Assembly: GCA_964611525.1 (NCBI GenBank)
Contig: CAZTAL010000069.1
Coordinates: 1-12,981 of the forward strand
DNA: 12,981 bases
Source of the DNA: JAAYJR01 sp964611525
Lineage (GTDB): Bacteria > Bacteroidota > Bacteroidia > Bacteroidales > Prolixibacteraceae
Direction of reading: 5' to 3'
Position 1 is the stretch's first letter, and the number at the start of each line of letters is the position of its first letter. Position numbers and translations under genes: made by a program. Positions 1 to 7,502 of this stretch are shown one piece after another. Below the pieces are notes generated by a model, which was given only the letters and a program-made list of their open reading frames with translations, did no database searches and had not been told where the DNA came from.

Positions 1-61
1 TAATACTTTATGTTATTTTATAAATGTCTAAAAATCAGTTTAATAAATTTTTTAAATTTGC

Positions 62-89
62 CTAAAAAGGGCGCGAAGCGCCTTTTTAG
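62..89. terminator. bidirectional intrinsic terminator hairpin
   Basis: A GC-rich inverted repeat closes on a GAA triloop at 75-77. The core stem pairs GGCGC at 70-74 with GCGCC at 78-82. It continues outward, past one bulged G at 69, through an A-tract at 64-68 paired with a T-tract at 83-87. Because the A and T tracts are inside the stem, each strand ends its stem in a U-run, the usual form of a terminator working in both directions. It probably ends a gene left of the window and insulates the lipoprotein gene at 227. I see no coding sequence in 1-226. Confidence 0.7.
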
Positions 90-168
90 ACTTGGCTCAT
101 TCTTGAAAAAGAAAAAAATTAAAGGACAATAGTTGCAAATAAATGTTAAAAATTGTAAATTGATTTTG

Positions 169-176
169 TATATTTG
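169..176 (+). promoter_or_regulatory. candidate Bacteroidota -7 promoter element
   Basis: TATATTTG matches the Bacteroidota -7 consensus TAnnTTTG. It lies 50 bases before the start codon at 227, implying a 5' leader of about 40-45 bases. No TTG or TTTG lies at the expected 17-23 base spacing upstream; the nearest, at 153-155, is too close. The call therefore rests on the -7 box and its position after the terminator. Such matches arise by chance in AT-rich DNA. Confidence 0.4.
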
Positions 177-226
177 TAGTAATAAATAACATTATTATAT
201 CGTTTTAAGAATTAAAACTAGTAAAG

Positions 227-1684
227 TTGACAAGGAGGCTATATCAAATAATATTTTGTATATGGATAATAACTTTTTTGTTTTCATGTGAAGACGAAGG
301 GTATATGAATTCGTCGGATGCGAGGTTGATTTTTTCCCGGGATACAGTAATGTTCGATACTGTCTTCACGACCATTGGTTCAACAACTCAGCATTTCAAA
401 GTTATTAATCCATATAATGAAAATGTATTGATTTCGAGAATAAGGGTGGCTGGAGGCGATTTTTCCAACTTCAGACTTAATATTAACGGGGTAAGTACGA
501 ATGAAGCATATGAAGTGGAGGTGCCTGCAAATGATAGCATTTTTATATTTGTTGAAGTAACTGTCGATCCAAACGGTCAGAATCTTCCAATGGTAGTTCA
601 GGATTCAATTGAGTTTACGACAAATGCAAATATCCAGGATATTAATCTGATTGCATACGGACAGGACTTTAAACTGATTAAGGGAGGAAATATTGAAACT
701 ACCACGTGGACAGCGGAAAAACCTTATCTTGTATACGGTTATGTATATGTTGACAGTACATCTACCCTGACTATCGAGCCCGGAACGCGGATTCATTTCC
801 ATAAAGGAACAGGCCTTCGGGTTGAAAAGAAAGGTAAAATCATAGCTGAAGGAACTTTTGAGGATCCAATTCTTTTCTTATCAGACCGTTTAGAGGATAG
901 TTACAAAAATATACCGGATCAGTGGGATGGGATTATCCTTATCTCCGGAAGCCATAACAATGTTTTTAATCATGTATCAATTAAAAATGCCAATATAGGA
1001 TTACAGGTCGGTACCATTGAGGACGAAGGCTATGCTTCGGTGGAACTGGGTAACTCGAGAATTGAAAATATGGCATATGCCGGACTGTTTGCAATGAAGT
1101 CCAGGATATACGGATATAACGACCTTATAGCTAATTGCGGATTCTATGCCGCAGCTTTCCTTATCGGTGGCGAATATACATTTTACCATACTACTATTGC
1201 TAATTATTGGGGCAATTATTCAAGAAAGGCTCGTTCTACGCCGTCAGTAATAATATCAAATTTTTTACCCGTAAAACAATCCGACGGATCTACTGTCATT
1301 TATAAGGGTGATCTGGATAATGCCGAATTTAAAAATAGTATTATTTACGGTAATAATCTTAATGAAATTGAATTGGGTGACAACGAGGAAAATGGATTTA
1401 ACTATCTTTTTGATCATTGCATTCTGCAGGTTCCCGATACTCTTGATTTGTCCGATAATGACCATTATAAAAATGTCTGGAAAGGTGATGATTACGATCC
1501 TAAGTTTATTGATCCCTATGAAAATTATAATTATGCCCTGGATACACTCTCAAATGCTAAGGATATTGGAAATCCTGCTTATGGCCGGATTGTCCCGTAT
1601 GATATAATGAACAGGGACAGAATGGCCGATGATGGTCCCGACCTTGGTGCTTTTGAGCGAATTGAAAAAAAAGATGAAGATTAG
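227..1684 (+). CDS. outer-membrane lipoprotein with predicted beta-helix domain, function unknown
   Basis: This encodes 485 residues with no gene name I recognise. Residues 1-20 form a lipoprotein signal peptide (basic TRR, hydrophobic core, lipobox LFSC) with the lipidated Cys at 21. The start is TTG: an in-frame stop lies a few codons upstream, no other start fits, and the signal peptide has the right length from here. Cys21 is followed by Glu-Asp-Glu, resembling the acidic lipoprotein export signal that sends Bacteroidota lipoproteins to the cell surface. Residues about 30-150 look like an Ig/ASH-type beta-sandwich. Residues about 155-375 look like a right-handed beta-helix, opening with the typical TLTIEPGT motif and showing repeated short N- and G-rich turns. 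Its stop overlaps the next start by 11 bases, so the two are probably co-transcribed. No catalytic site or T9SS C-terminal domain is evident. A binding or scaffold role on the surface is possible but not shown. Confidence 0.8.
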   Translation: MTRRLYQIIFCIWIITFLFSCEDEGYMNSSDARLIFSRDTVMFDTVFTTIGSTTQHFKVINPYNENVLISRIRVAGGDFSNFRLNINGVSTNEAYEVEVPANDSIFIFVEVTVDPNGQNLPMVVQDSIEFTTNANIQDINLIAYGQDFKLIKGGNIETTTWTAEKPYLVYGYVYVDSTSTLTIEPGTRIHFHKGTGLRVEKKGKIIAEGTFEDPILFLSDRLEDSYKNIPDQWDGIILISGSHNNVFNHVSIKNANIGLQVGTIEDEGYASVELGNSRIENMAYAGLFAMKSRIYGYNDLIANCGFYAAAFLIGGEYTFYHTTIANYWGNYSRKARSTPSVIISNFLPVKQSDGSTVIYKGDLDNAEFKNSIIYGNNLNEIELGDNEENGFNYLFDHCILQVPDTLDLSDNDHYKNVWKGDDYDPKFIDPYENYNYALDTLSNAKDIGNPAYGRIVPYDIMNRDRMADDGPDLGAFERIEKKDED

Positions 1685-2711
1685 GTTTTCCCTCTTTATT
1701 GTTATTTTATTTTTTTTGTTATCCCCCGGAATATATGCACAGAATAATTCCGGAGAGTACAATATCCTTTTTTATAATGTTGAGAATCTTTTCGACACTG
1801 TAGATGACAAGGAGACTCTTGATGAGGAATTTACTCCAGCCGGTTCCAGGCACTGGACTAATAAGCGTTTTAACAGGAAAATACTAAATCTTTCAAAGGT
1901 TTTATTAAATGCTACAGGCTGGTCTCCGCCAGATATAATAGGTTTATGTGAAGTAGAAAACCGGTATGTGCTGGAGAAGTTATTAATGAATACTCCCCTT
2001 AGGTCATTTTCCTATAGTATGATTCACAAAAATTCTCCTGATGATCGCGGTATTGATGTTGCTTTGCTATATAATACGAAAGTATTTTATCCGCTGAAAT
2101 ATCAATATTATCCGTTACTTAATAATGAGGATTCCGTTATCAGGACAAGGGAAATATTGTATGTTAAAGGGATTATGGATAAAGTGGATACCATTCATAT
2201 ATTTGTTAATCATTGGCCTTCCCGGTATAGCGGATTACTTGAAAGCCGTCCACGCCGTATTCTTGCGGCAAAGACCCTGAGATGTGAAATCGACAGGTTA
2301 TTTGATGGATATGATGATCCTAAGATATTGGTGCTGGGAGATTTTAATGATCAGCCATGGGATGAAAGTCTGTCATCTTTTCTTAAGACAGCCGATTTTT
2401 CCGGCGAACCAAAGGCAAAATGTCTTTATAATCTTTCTTATTCATGGAATAAAGGTGGGGAGGGAACCCTAAAATATCAGGGACAATGGTTAGTGTTTGA
2501 TCAGATAATTATATCAGGAGCTCTTATTGAGGCAAAAAAAGGATTATTCGCTGAACCGGGATTTGAGAGTATAATAAAACTTCCGTTTTTGTTAGAATCT
2601 GATACCAAATATGGGGGATTAAGGTTAAAACGCACTTATACAGGTTATAAATATGCCGGTGGATTCAGTGATCATTTACCTGTGATATTAAGACTAAAGC
2701 TCATTCCCTGA
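1674..2711 (+). CDS. exported endonuclease/exonuclease/phosphatase family hydrolase
   Basis: The 345-residue product belongs to the Mg-dependent EEP superfamily (DNase I, exonuclease III and phosphoesterase relatives). I start it at ATG 1674, where a clean signal peptide begins (KIR, hydrophobic core, cleavage after Ala22 before Gln23). Upstream in-frame codons would place charged residues ahead of it. Family motifs are all present: NVENLFD at 35-41, metal-binding Glu93 in LCEVEN, DDRGIDVALLY at 123-133, catalytic His180 in NHWPSR, Asp223 and Asn225 in GDFND, and the terminal SDHLP with Asp333/His334. The enzyme therefore looks active and is probably periplasmic or secreted. The substrate (nucleic acid, phospholipid, sugar phosphate) cannot be read from the sequence. 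It overlaps the lipoprotein gene by 11 bases, so translational coupling is likely. Its 3' end runs 18 bases into the convergent cca gene. Confidence 0.87.
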   Translation: MKIRFSLFIVILFFLLSPGIYAQNNSGEYNILFYNVENLFDTVDDKETLDEEFTPAGSRHWTNKRFNRKILNLSKVLLNATGWSPPDIIGLCEVENRYVLEKLLMNTPLRSFSYSMIHKNSPDDRGIDVALLYNTKVFYPLKYQYYPLLNNEDSVIRTREILYVKGIMDKVDTIHIFVNHWPSRYSGLLESRPRRILAAKTLRCEIDRLFDGYDDPKILVLGDFNDQPWDESLSSFLKTADFSGEPKAKCLYNLSYSWNKGGEGTLKYQGQWLVFDQIIISGALIEAKKGLFAEPGFESIIKLPFLLESDTKYGGLRLKRTYTGYKYAGGFSDHLPVILRLKLIP

Positions 2712-4115
2712 TTTTTTTCCCAATCCCATTTCACTACCTTTTTTTAACATGAACTCATATGCCTCATCAAAATTATTTCCTATTTCCCCGTCAAGAATGG
2801 ATTCTTTAATGGCATCTTTTATGATGCCAACCTCTCTGGATGGAGGTAACCCAAAAGTTTTCATTATCAGTTCTCCTGAAACAGGAGGCTGAAAATTTCT
2901 TATCGCATCTTTGTCTTCTATCTCTTTAAGTTTACGGCGGACAATCCTGAAATTTTTCAGATAGCGCCGTACTTTTTCAGGATTTTTGGAGGTTATATCA
3001 GCCTCGCAGAGGATCATAAGATCGTCAATATCATCGCCAGCTTCAAATAGCAAACGCCTTACAGCTGAGTCTGTTACTTCCTCCTCTGCAAGGATTATCG
3101 GACGCATGTGAAGTTTTACTATTTTTTGAACATACCTTACCTTTTCATTCATTGGGAGTTTCATTTTCCTGAATATTCCAGGAATCATTTTCGCCCCGGC
3201 ATAGTTATGCGAATGGAAGGTCCATCCCTGTCCGTTGATAAATTTTTTGGTTTGGGGCTTGGCAATGTCATGCAATAAAGCAGCCCACTTCAACCATAAA
3301 TTGTCAGTGTGAAGGGAAATATTGTCGAGCACCTCGAGGGTATGATAAAAATTATCTTTATGTCCCAATCCGTTTATAATTTCCACACCTTTCATCATGG
3401 ATAATTCAGGGAGAATCTGCTCCAAAAGTCCTGTTTCTTCCAGTAGTATGAAACCAATTGAAGGTTTGACTGAAAGTATGATCTTATTTAGTTCATCTGT
3501 GATTCTTTCAACAGATATTATTTTAATACGCTTTTTATTTTTGGCTATTGCCTGTAAAGTGTTGGTTTCAATATTAAAATTCAATTGGGAAGAAAAACGA
3601 ATAGCCCGCATCATCCGGAGGGGATCATCTGAAAAAGTCCTTTTTGGGTCCAATGGGGTTTTAATAGTTTTATTTATTAAATCTTTTATTCCATCGAAAG
3701 GATCGATAATTTGATTATAATTGTGATGGTTCAATCCTATCGCCAACGCATTAATTGTAAAATCTCTCCGGTTCTGATCGTCTTCAAGGGTTCCCTCCTT
3801 GATTTCAGGATTGCGTGAGTTTTTGTGATATGATTCTTTCCGGGCACTTACAAATTCTAATGTTAATTTTTTGTGTTTAAGCTGTGCTGTACCAAAATTT
3901 TTAAACACACTTAGCCTGGGGCGGGGTTTTAATTCTTGTGCAACATTTTCTGCCAGTTTAATTCCGCTTCCCACTGTAACAATGTCAATATCTTTTGAAG
4001 GCCTTTTTAAAATGAGATCACGAACATAACCCCCTATTACATAAGTATCCTGATTCATTTGATCGGCTACCTTGGAAATTTTTTCAAATATTTTATTTTT
4101 TAATTTTATATCCAT
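2694..4115 (-). CDS. cca: CCA-adding-type tRNA nucleotidyltransferase with HD domain
   Basis: The 473-residue product is a class II nucleotidyltransferase of the kind that builds or repairs the tRNA 3' CCA end in the cytoplasm. The head domain has GGYVRD at 28-33 and the catalytic pair Asp42/Asp44 in KDIDIV. RRDFTINALA at 116-125 and DDPLRMMRAIRF at 163-174 follow, as in the family. The C-terminal half carries an HD phosphohydrolase domain: His258, then His282-Asp283 in LLHDIAKP, then HSHNYAGAKM. This fused HD architecture is common in Bacteroidota and gives a length near that usual for the group. Start is ATG 4115 with no strong ribosome binding site. Poly(A) polymerase and CC- or A-only enzymes share these motifs, so exact specificity is inferred. 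It converges on the EEP gene with an 18-base tail overlap and is divergent from trxA. Confidence 0.9.
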   Translation of the reverse strand: MDIKLKNKIFEKISKVADQMNQDTYVIGGYVRDLILKRPSKDIDIVTVGSGIKLAENVAQELKPRPRLSVFKNFGTAQLKHKKLTLEFVSARKESYHKNSRNPEIKEGTLEDDQNRRDFTINALAIGLNHHNYNQIIDPFDGIKDLINKTIKTPLDPKRTFSDDPLRMMRAIRFSSQLNFNIETNTLQAIAKNKKRIKIISVERITDELNKIILSVKPSIGFILLEETGLLEQILPELSMMKGVEIINGLGHKDNFYHTLEVLDNISLHTDNLWLKWAALLHDIAKPQTKKFINGQGWTFHSHNYAGAKMIPGIFRKMKLPMNEKVRYVQKIVKLHMRPIILAEEEVTDSAVRRLLFEAGDDIDDLMILCEADITSKNPEKVRRYLKNFRIVRRKLKEIEDKDAIRNFQPPVSGELIMKTFGLPPSREVGIIKDAIKESILDGEIGNNFDEAYEFMLKKGSEMGLGKKSGNEL

Positions 4116-4162
4116 TTTTTATTATGTCGATTATTTTTCTGACAAATACAGAAAAATCGTGA

Positions 4163-4170
4163 CAAAATTA
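4163..4170 (-). promoter_or_regulatory. candidate -7 element for cca
   Basis: On the minus strand this reads TAATTTTG, a TAnnTTTG match 48 bases before the cca start at 4115. No convincing TTG -33 element is seen at the proper spacing. It is the only match in the 151-base divergent region pointing toward cca. Confidence 0.3.
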
Positions 4171-4222
4171 CAATTATTTGTATTAAATCCTTCTTAATTT
4201 AGCGCTTTGAAAAAAATGGCAT

Positions 4223-4230
4223 TATCTTTG
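4223..4230 (+). promoter_or_regulatory. candidate -7 element for the thioredoxin gene
   Basis: TATCTTTG matches TAnnTTTG and would place transcription start near 4236, about 30 bases before ATG 4267. This supports the 4267 start over the in-frame TTG at 4207, which would lie upstream of the promoter. A TTTG at 4206-4209 is only 13 bases away, too close for a standard -33 element. Confidence 0.35.
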
Positions 4231-4266
4231 ATTTTATATATGTATAAATTTATATATGTTTTTGAT

Positions 4267-4638
4267 ATGATTGAATTTTTAACAAAAGAGACTTTTAAAG
4301 AGAAAGTATTTAACTGGGAAGAAAACAAGGAGTGGAAATATGAAGGTTCTGTTCCTTGTATGATAGATTTTTATGCTGACTGGTGTGCTCCATGCAAAAT
4401 GGTTGCTCCGGTACTCGAAGAGCTTCAAAAGGAATATGGCGATAAATTAATTATTTATAAGATTGACACTGAGCAGGAGCAGGAGCTGGCAGGTATGTTT
4501 GGTATTAGGAGTATCCCCTCATTACTTTTTGTTCCGACTGAAGGACAACCTCAGATGGCAATGGGGGCGCTGCCCAAGGCCACTTTTGAGAAGGCCATTT
4601 CTGATGTTCTTAAGGTGGAAAAGCCACTGGTTAACTAA
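4267..4638 (+). CDS. trxA: thioredoxin (WCAPC active site)
   Basis: This is a 123-residue single-domain thioredoxin, a cytoplasmic dithiol-disulfide oxidoreductase. The active site reads DWCAPC, followed by KMVAPVLEEL; the usual thioredoxin motif is WCGPC, so Gly is replaced by Ala. The cis-proline loop is present in RSIPSLLF, and the C-terminal helix region follows. There is no signal peptide from the chosen ATG. A longer in-frame reading from TTG 4207 adds a hydrophobic stretch but would cover the likely promoter, and family proteins begin near this Met with a short Ile/Phe-rich segment. The gene is divergent from cca. It ends tail-to-tail with murF, with stop codons overlapping by four bases. 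The symbol trxA is by family; other thioredoxin paralogues may exist elsewhere in the genome. Confidence 0.9.
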   Translation: MIEFLTKETFKEKVFNWEENKEWKYEGSVPCMIDFYADWCAPCKMVAPVLEELQKEYGDKLIIYKIDTEQEQELAGMFGIRSIPSLLFVPTEGQPQMAMGALPKATFEKAISDVLKVEKPLVN

Positions 4639-5921
4639 AGAAACCTGATAACTTTTTCGAGTTGCATGGCACGCGATCCTTTTATAAGTAAGGAACAGCC
4701 GTTTAATGGATTTTGTTGTATATAGCGGCAGAAATTATCAGTATTGTCGAAAGTTTTGTAATTATAGTTTTTTGCTGCTTTTGAAAAATTTTGTCCTATC
4801 AGGAATACTTTTTTAAAAAGGTATTTGCTGATTTCTTTAATAATTTCATTATGTTCCTGCTCTGAATAGGATCCTAATTCGAGCATGTCGCCAAGTATGA
4901 GGCAGCGGGGATTATAAAAATCTGAAACAAAACTTTGTATAGACGCTTTCATACTAGTGGGATTGGCATTATATGCGTCCATTACTATTTTCATTCCTTT
5001 TTTTTCAATAAGTTGGGAGCGATTGTTTTGGGGAGCATAGTCTTGTATGGCATCGCGGATTTGTTCTATTTCCACCCCAAAAAAATGACCTACTGAAATG
5101 GCTGCCATGATGTTTTCGAAATTATAGCTGCCAGTAAGGTTAGTGCTGATATATAATAACTTATCAGGAAAATGAATTCTGGCATCTATAAACGGAGGTT
5201 TATAAACCGGTTCACATTGAAATTCCCTGCCCTTTTGACCATAGCTTATTTTCCGGGGATAATTTCCAATTAGTTTTGACAGAATAGGATTGTCCTGGTT
5301 ATAAAAGATAGTGCCTTTTTTATTTTTTAAATAGTTATAAAGTTCGTTTTTAGTTTTTATTACTGTTTCAAAAGTACCAAAACCTTCAAGATGAGCACGT
5401 CCTATGTTGGTTATAATGCCGTAGTCAGGATCAGCAATTGAACATAGTAAAGAAATTTCTCCGGAATGGTTGGCTCCCATTTCCACTATCGCTGTAGTGG
5501 TTTTACGGGTCATGCTTAGAAGTGTTAAAGGTAATCCGATGTGGTTGTTATAATTTTCCATGGTAAAAGATACAGTGAATTTTTTTGACAATACCGCAGC
5601 AATTAATTCTTTAGTTGTTGTTTTTCCATTAGAACCTGTTATAGCTAAAACCGGTATTTTCAATCTTTTTCTGTGGAGACTGGCAAGTGACTGCAGCGTT
5701 TCAAGAACATTTTCAACAAGGATAGTTCGGGGTTGTACAAATTTTTCATCATCGATTACAGCATAAGCTGCGCCTTTTTGTAATGCTTCGCCAGCAAATT
5801 TGTTCCCGTTGAATTTTTCACCTTTAAGTCCGAAGAAAATACTGTTTTTTTTAACTTCTCTGCTGTCCGTTACGACATGTGGAAATTTAGTAAAAAGCTT
5901 GTATATTTTTTCGACATTCAT
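4635..5921 (-). CDS. murF: UDP-N-acetylmuramoyl-tripeptide--D-alanyl-D-alanine ligase
   Basis: The 428-residue MurF ligase adds D-Ala-D-Ala to UDP-MurNAc-tripeptide using ATP, the last cytoplasmic amino-acid addition in peptidoglycan precursor synthesis. Visible motifs are the substrate-binding DSR at 19-21, the ATP P-loop TGSNGKTTT at 95-103, NHIGLPLTLL, EMGANHSGEI, NIGRAHLEGFG, GSYNFENIMAAI, and the C-terminal DAYNANPTSM and LGDMLELG. Length is slightly short for the family but complete. I choose ATG 5921. The in-frame extension up to 5957 is encoded by a terminator hairpin and T-tract and would add an odd Phe-rich tail. Murf follows gldJ on the same strand, an adjacency I recall from other Bacteroidota, but the terminator between them suggests read-through control or a separate promoter. 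No clear -7 box or ribosome binding site is seen. Confidence 0.94.
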   Translation of the reverse strand: MNVEKIYKLFTKFPHVVTDSREVKKNSIFFGLKGEKFNGNKFAGEALQKGAAYAVIDDEKFVQPRTILVENVLETLQSLASLHRKRLKIPVLAITGSNGKTTTKELIAAVLSKKFTVSFTMENYNNHIGLPLTLLSMTRKTTTAIVEMGANHSGEISLLCSIADPDYGIITNIGRAHLEGFGTFETVIKTKNELYNYLKNKKGTIFYNQDNPILSKLIGNYPRKISYGQKGREFQCEPVYKPPFIDARIHFPDKLLYISTNLTGSYNFENIMAAISVGHFFGVEIEQIRDAIQDYAPQNNRSQLIEKKGMKIVMDAYNANPTSMKASIQSFVSDFYNPRCLILGDMLELGSYSEQEHNEIIKEISKYLFKKVFLIGQNFSKAAKNYNYKTFDNTDNFCRYIQQNPLNGCSLLIKGSRAMQLEKVIRFL

Positions 5922-5927
5922 TCGTTT

Positions 5928-5969
5928 AAAAAAATAAAAAAACCTCATCTTTCTCAAAAATGAGGTTTT
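5928..5969 (-). terminator. strong intrinsic terminator between gldJ and murF
   Basis: Bases 5939-5948 pair with 5960-5969 in a perfect 10-bp stem with core CCTCAT/ATGAGG and an 11-base loop. On the minus strand the stem is followed at once by a U-rich run (positions 5938 to 5928, interrupted by one A). It lies 20 bases past the gldJ stop and ends seven bases before the murF start, so it should end gldJ transcripts and may act as an attenuator for murF. Confidence 0.85.
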
Positions 5970-5989
5970 AATTTAGTTTTATTTAAATA

Positions 5990-7441
5990 TTAGAATCCTT
6001 CAGGACTTCCTACTCTTGTCATTGCACAGCGGAAACCCAAATCGCACTGTGCTTTTGATTGATCCAAATATCTTCTGGTTCCCGGAACAAGCCAGTATGG
6101 TCTGTCTTTCCATGAGCCTCCTTTATATACCCTGATCTCATCGCTTATTAAAGATGAAAATGCACCGGGGCGTTCATCTTTGAAATACATATCGTCAGTA
6201 TCTCTGCTTTCTTCTTCTTCTTTTAATGCATTCCAGTCACCGGTTTCAACAATTTGGGATTCAAGGTCGCCATCTCTGAAATTTCTGTAATCGGCTATAG
6301 TGTCTTGAACAATTTCTCCGTATTCATTACTAATTAGTTCTCCGTTAGCATCGCGTCTGCCAGCAGTAATAACATTTCCTCTAAAGGGCTGGAATTCTTC
6401 GATATCAAGAAATGATAAAGGTCTGTAAACGTCTGCTACCCATTCATTTACATTTCCTGACATACAATAAAGTCCATAGTCATTTGGTTGATATGAGAAG
6501 ACTGGAGCAGAAATATCTGCATTATCGTTTAATGCACCTGCCATTCCCATCAGGTCTCCCCTGCCTCTTATAAAGTTTGCTCTCAGCCTTCCTTTGTTTC
6601 TGCCTCTGTCTTCTCTCAGATAATCACCGTTCCATGGATAAATTCTACGATCAGTAAGCAATTCATCATCAACATTTCCAATTAATCCATATGCAGCATA
6701 TTCCCATTCAGCCTCAGTCGGAAGCCTGTACTGCGGAAGCATTAAACCGTCTTCCCATTTTACACCCCGTGTTGTTCCGTCAGGATTTTCCTGTGGATTA
6801 TCTCCTTCGGTTCCCTGATACATGCCTGCCAGGTATGTATCTGTGGTAAAGACGTTTTTTCCCGACTGGGCATTGTCGTGCTGCAAAATACCTCTCTCAA
6901 CGAGTATCTTTTCGTTCACCCTGTCGGTTCGCCATGAACAATATTCCTTTGCTTGTTCCCAGCTTACTCCGACTACCGGATAGTCACTATAGGCAGGATG
7001 GCGTAAATAATTGTTTACATAAGGTTCATTGTAGGCAAGCTCGCTCCTCCAAAGATTAGTATCCGGCAATACTGAATTGAGTTTCTCACGGTCACCCGGA
7101 TAAACTCTTTGTAGCCAGTGCATATATTCTCTGTAATCCTGATTGGAAACTTCTGTTTCATCCATATAGAATGATGCGACTGTGACCCTGCGGGGATGAT
7201 TGTCCCATTTATACATTACGTCTTCTTCGACTCGCCCCATGGTAAATGTACCTCCCTGAATAAATACCAGTCCGGGCCCGGTTTTCTGTTCATAACCTGA
7301 CAAATAAGGTATATTGCCGGTTTCTTCGGAATTATATTCCCAACCGGTAGAACGGGAATTTTGTCCGCGCTTACCACCGAATAATCCACATCCTGAGAGG
7401 ATGACAATTAAAAACAGTAATAATAATGTTGTTGGTTTCAT
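5990..7441 (-). CDS. gldJ: T9SS/gliding-motility outer-membrane lipoprotein GldJ
   Basis: The 483-residue lipoprotein has a hydrophobic signal and lipobox LSGC, with Cys18 lipidated. ATG 7441 is the start that places this signal at the N-terminus; the upstream frame to 7537 adds 32 non-signal residues. After Cys come GLFGGKRG with no acidic residues, so it should stay on the periplasmic face of the outer membrane. SRSTGWEYN at 29-37 is a GldJ/GldK-like segment. A formylglycine-generating-enzyme-like fold spans about 58-475: GGTFTMG at 63-69, DETEVSNQDY, RLPTEAEWEYAA near 240, SGNVNEW near 325, GGSW near 440, and GFRCAM near the end. The active-site cysteines expected just after GGSW are missing (KDRPYW instead), so this is a structural, not catalytic, member. 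GldK is the close paralogue; the call of GldJ rests on neighbours murF, porU and porV. Its C-terminal tail after GFRCAM is short. Confidence 0.85.
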   Translation of the reverse strand: MKPTTLLLLFLIVILSGCGLFGGKRGQNSRSTGWEYNSEETGNIPYLSGYEQKTGPGLVFIQGGTFTMGRVEEDVMYKWDNHPRRVTVASFYMDETEVSNQDYREYMHWLQRVYPGDREKLNSVLPDTNLWRSELAYNEPYVNNYLRHPAYSDYPVVGVSWEQAKEYCSWRTDRVNEKILVERGILQHDNAQSGKNVFTTDTYLAGMYQGTEGDNPQENPDGTTRGVKWEDGLMLPQYRLPTEAEWEYAAYGLIGNVDDELLTDRRIYPWNGDYLREDRGRNKGRLRANFIRGRGDLMGMAGALNDNADISAPVFSYQPNDYGLYCMSGNVNEWVADVYRPLSFLDIEEFQPFRGNVITAGRRDANGELISNEYGEIVQDTIADYRNFRDGDLESQIVETGDWNALKEEEESRDTDDMYFKDERPGAFSSLISDEIRVYKGGSWKDRPYWLVPGTRRYLDQSKAQCDLGFRCAMTRVGSPEGF

Positions 7442-7462
7442 TTTATTAAAAATGTTTGTTTT

Positions 7463-7470
7463 CAAAGGTA
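7463..7470 (-). promoter_or_regulatory. candidate -7 element for gldJ
   Basis: The minus strand reads TACCTTTG, an exact TAnnTTTG match 22 bases before ATG 7441, implying a leader of about 15 bases. No TTG sits at -33 spacing. A second match, TATATTTG on the minus strand at 7606-7599, would give a leader near 150 bases containing the hairpin at 7503-7540. The sequence alone does not decide between them. Confidence 0.35.
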
Positions 7471-7502
7471 TAAGATAGAACTCGCATGATTTTAATATTT
7501 GT

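Noticed and set aside
1308..1607. 99-codon frame overlapping the lipoprotein gene in another frame
   Set aside because: Met/Ile-rich shadow product without any domain; the lipoprotein frame is continuous through it.
3397..3714. 105-codon plus-strand frame inside cca
   Set aside because: Shadow frame opposite conserved cca motifs (DDPLRMMRAIRF region); no start signal or homology.
4207..4266. N-terminal extension of thioredoxin from TTG 4207
   Set aside because: Would cover the candidate promoter and add a segment unlike thioredoxins; ATG 4267 fits the family start.
5922..5957. N-terminal extension of MurF
   Set aside because: Encoded by a terminator hairpin and its T-tract; ATG 5921 starts the normal Mur N-terminal domain.
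5990..7441. Formylglycine-generating (sulfatase-activating) enzyme
   Set aside because: Catalytic cysteines after GGSW are absent, and the lipobox, STGW segment and T9SS neighbours point to GldJ.
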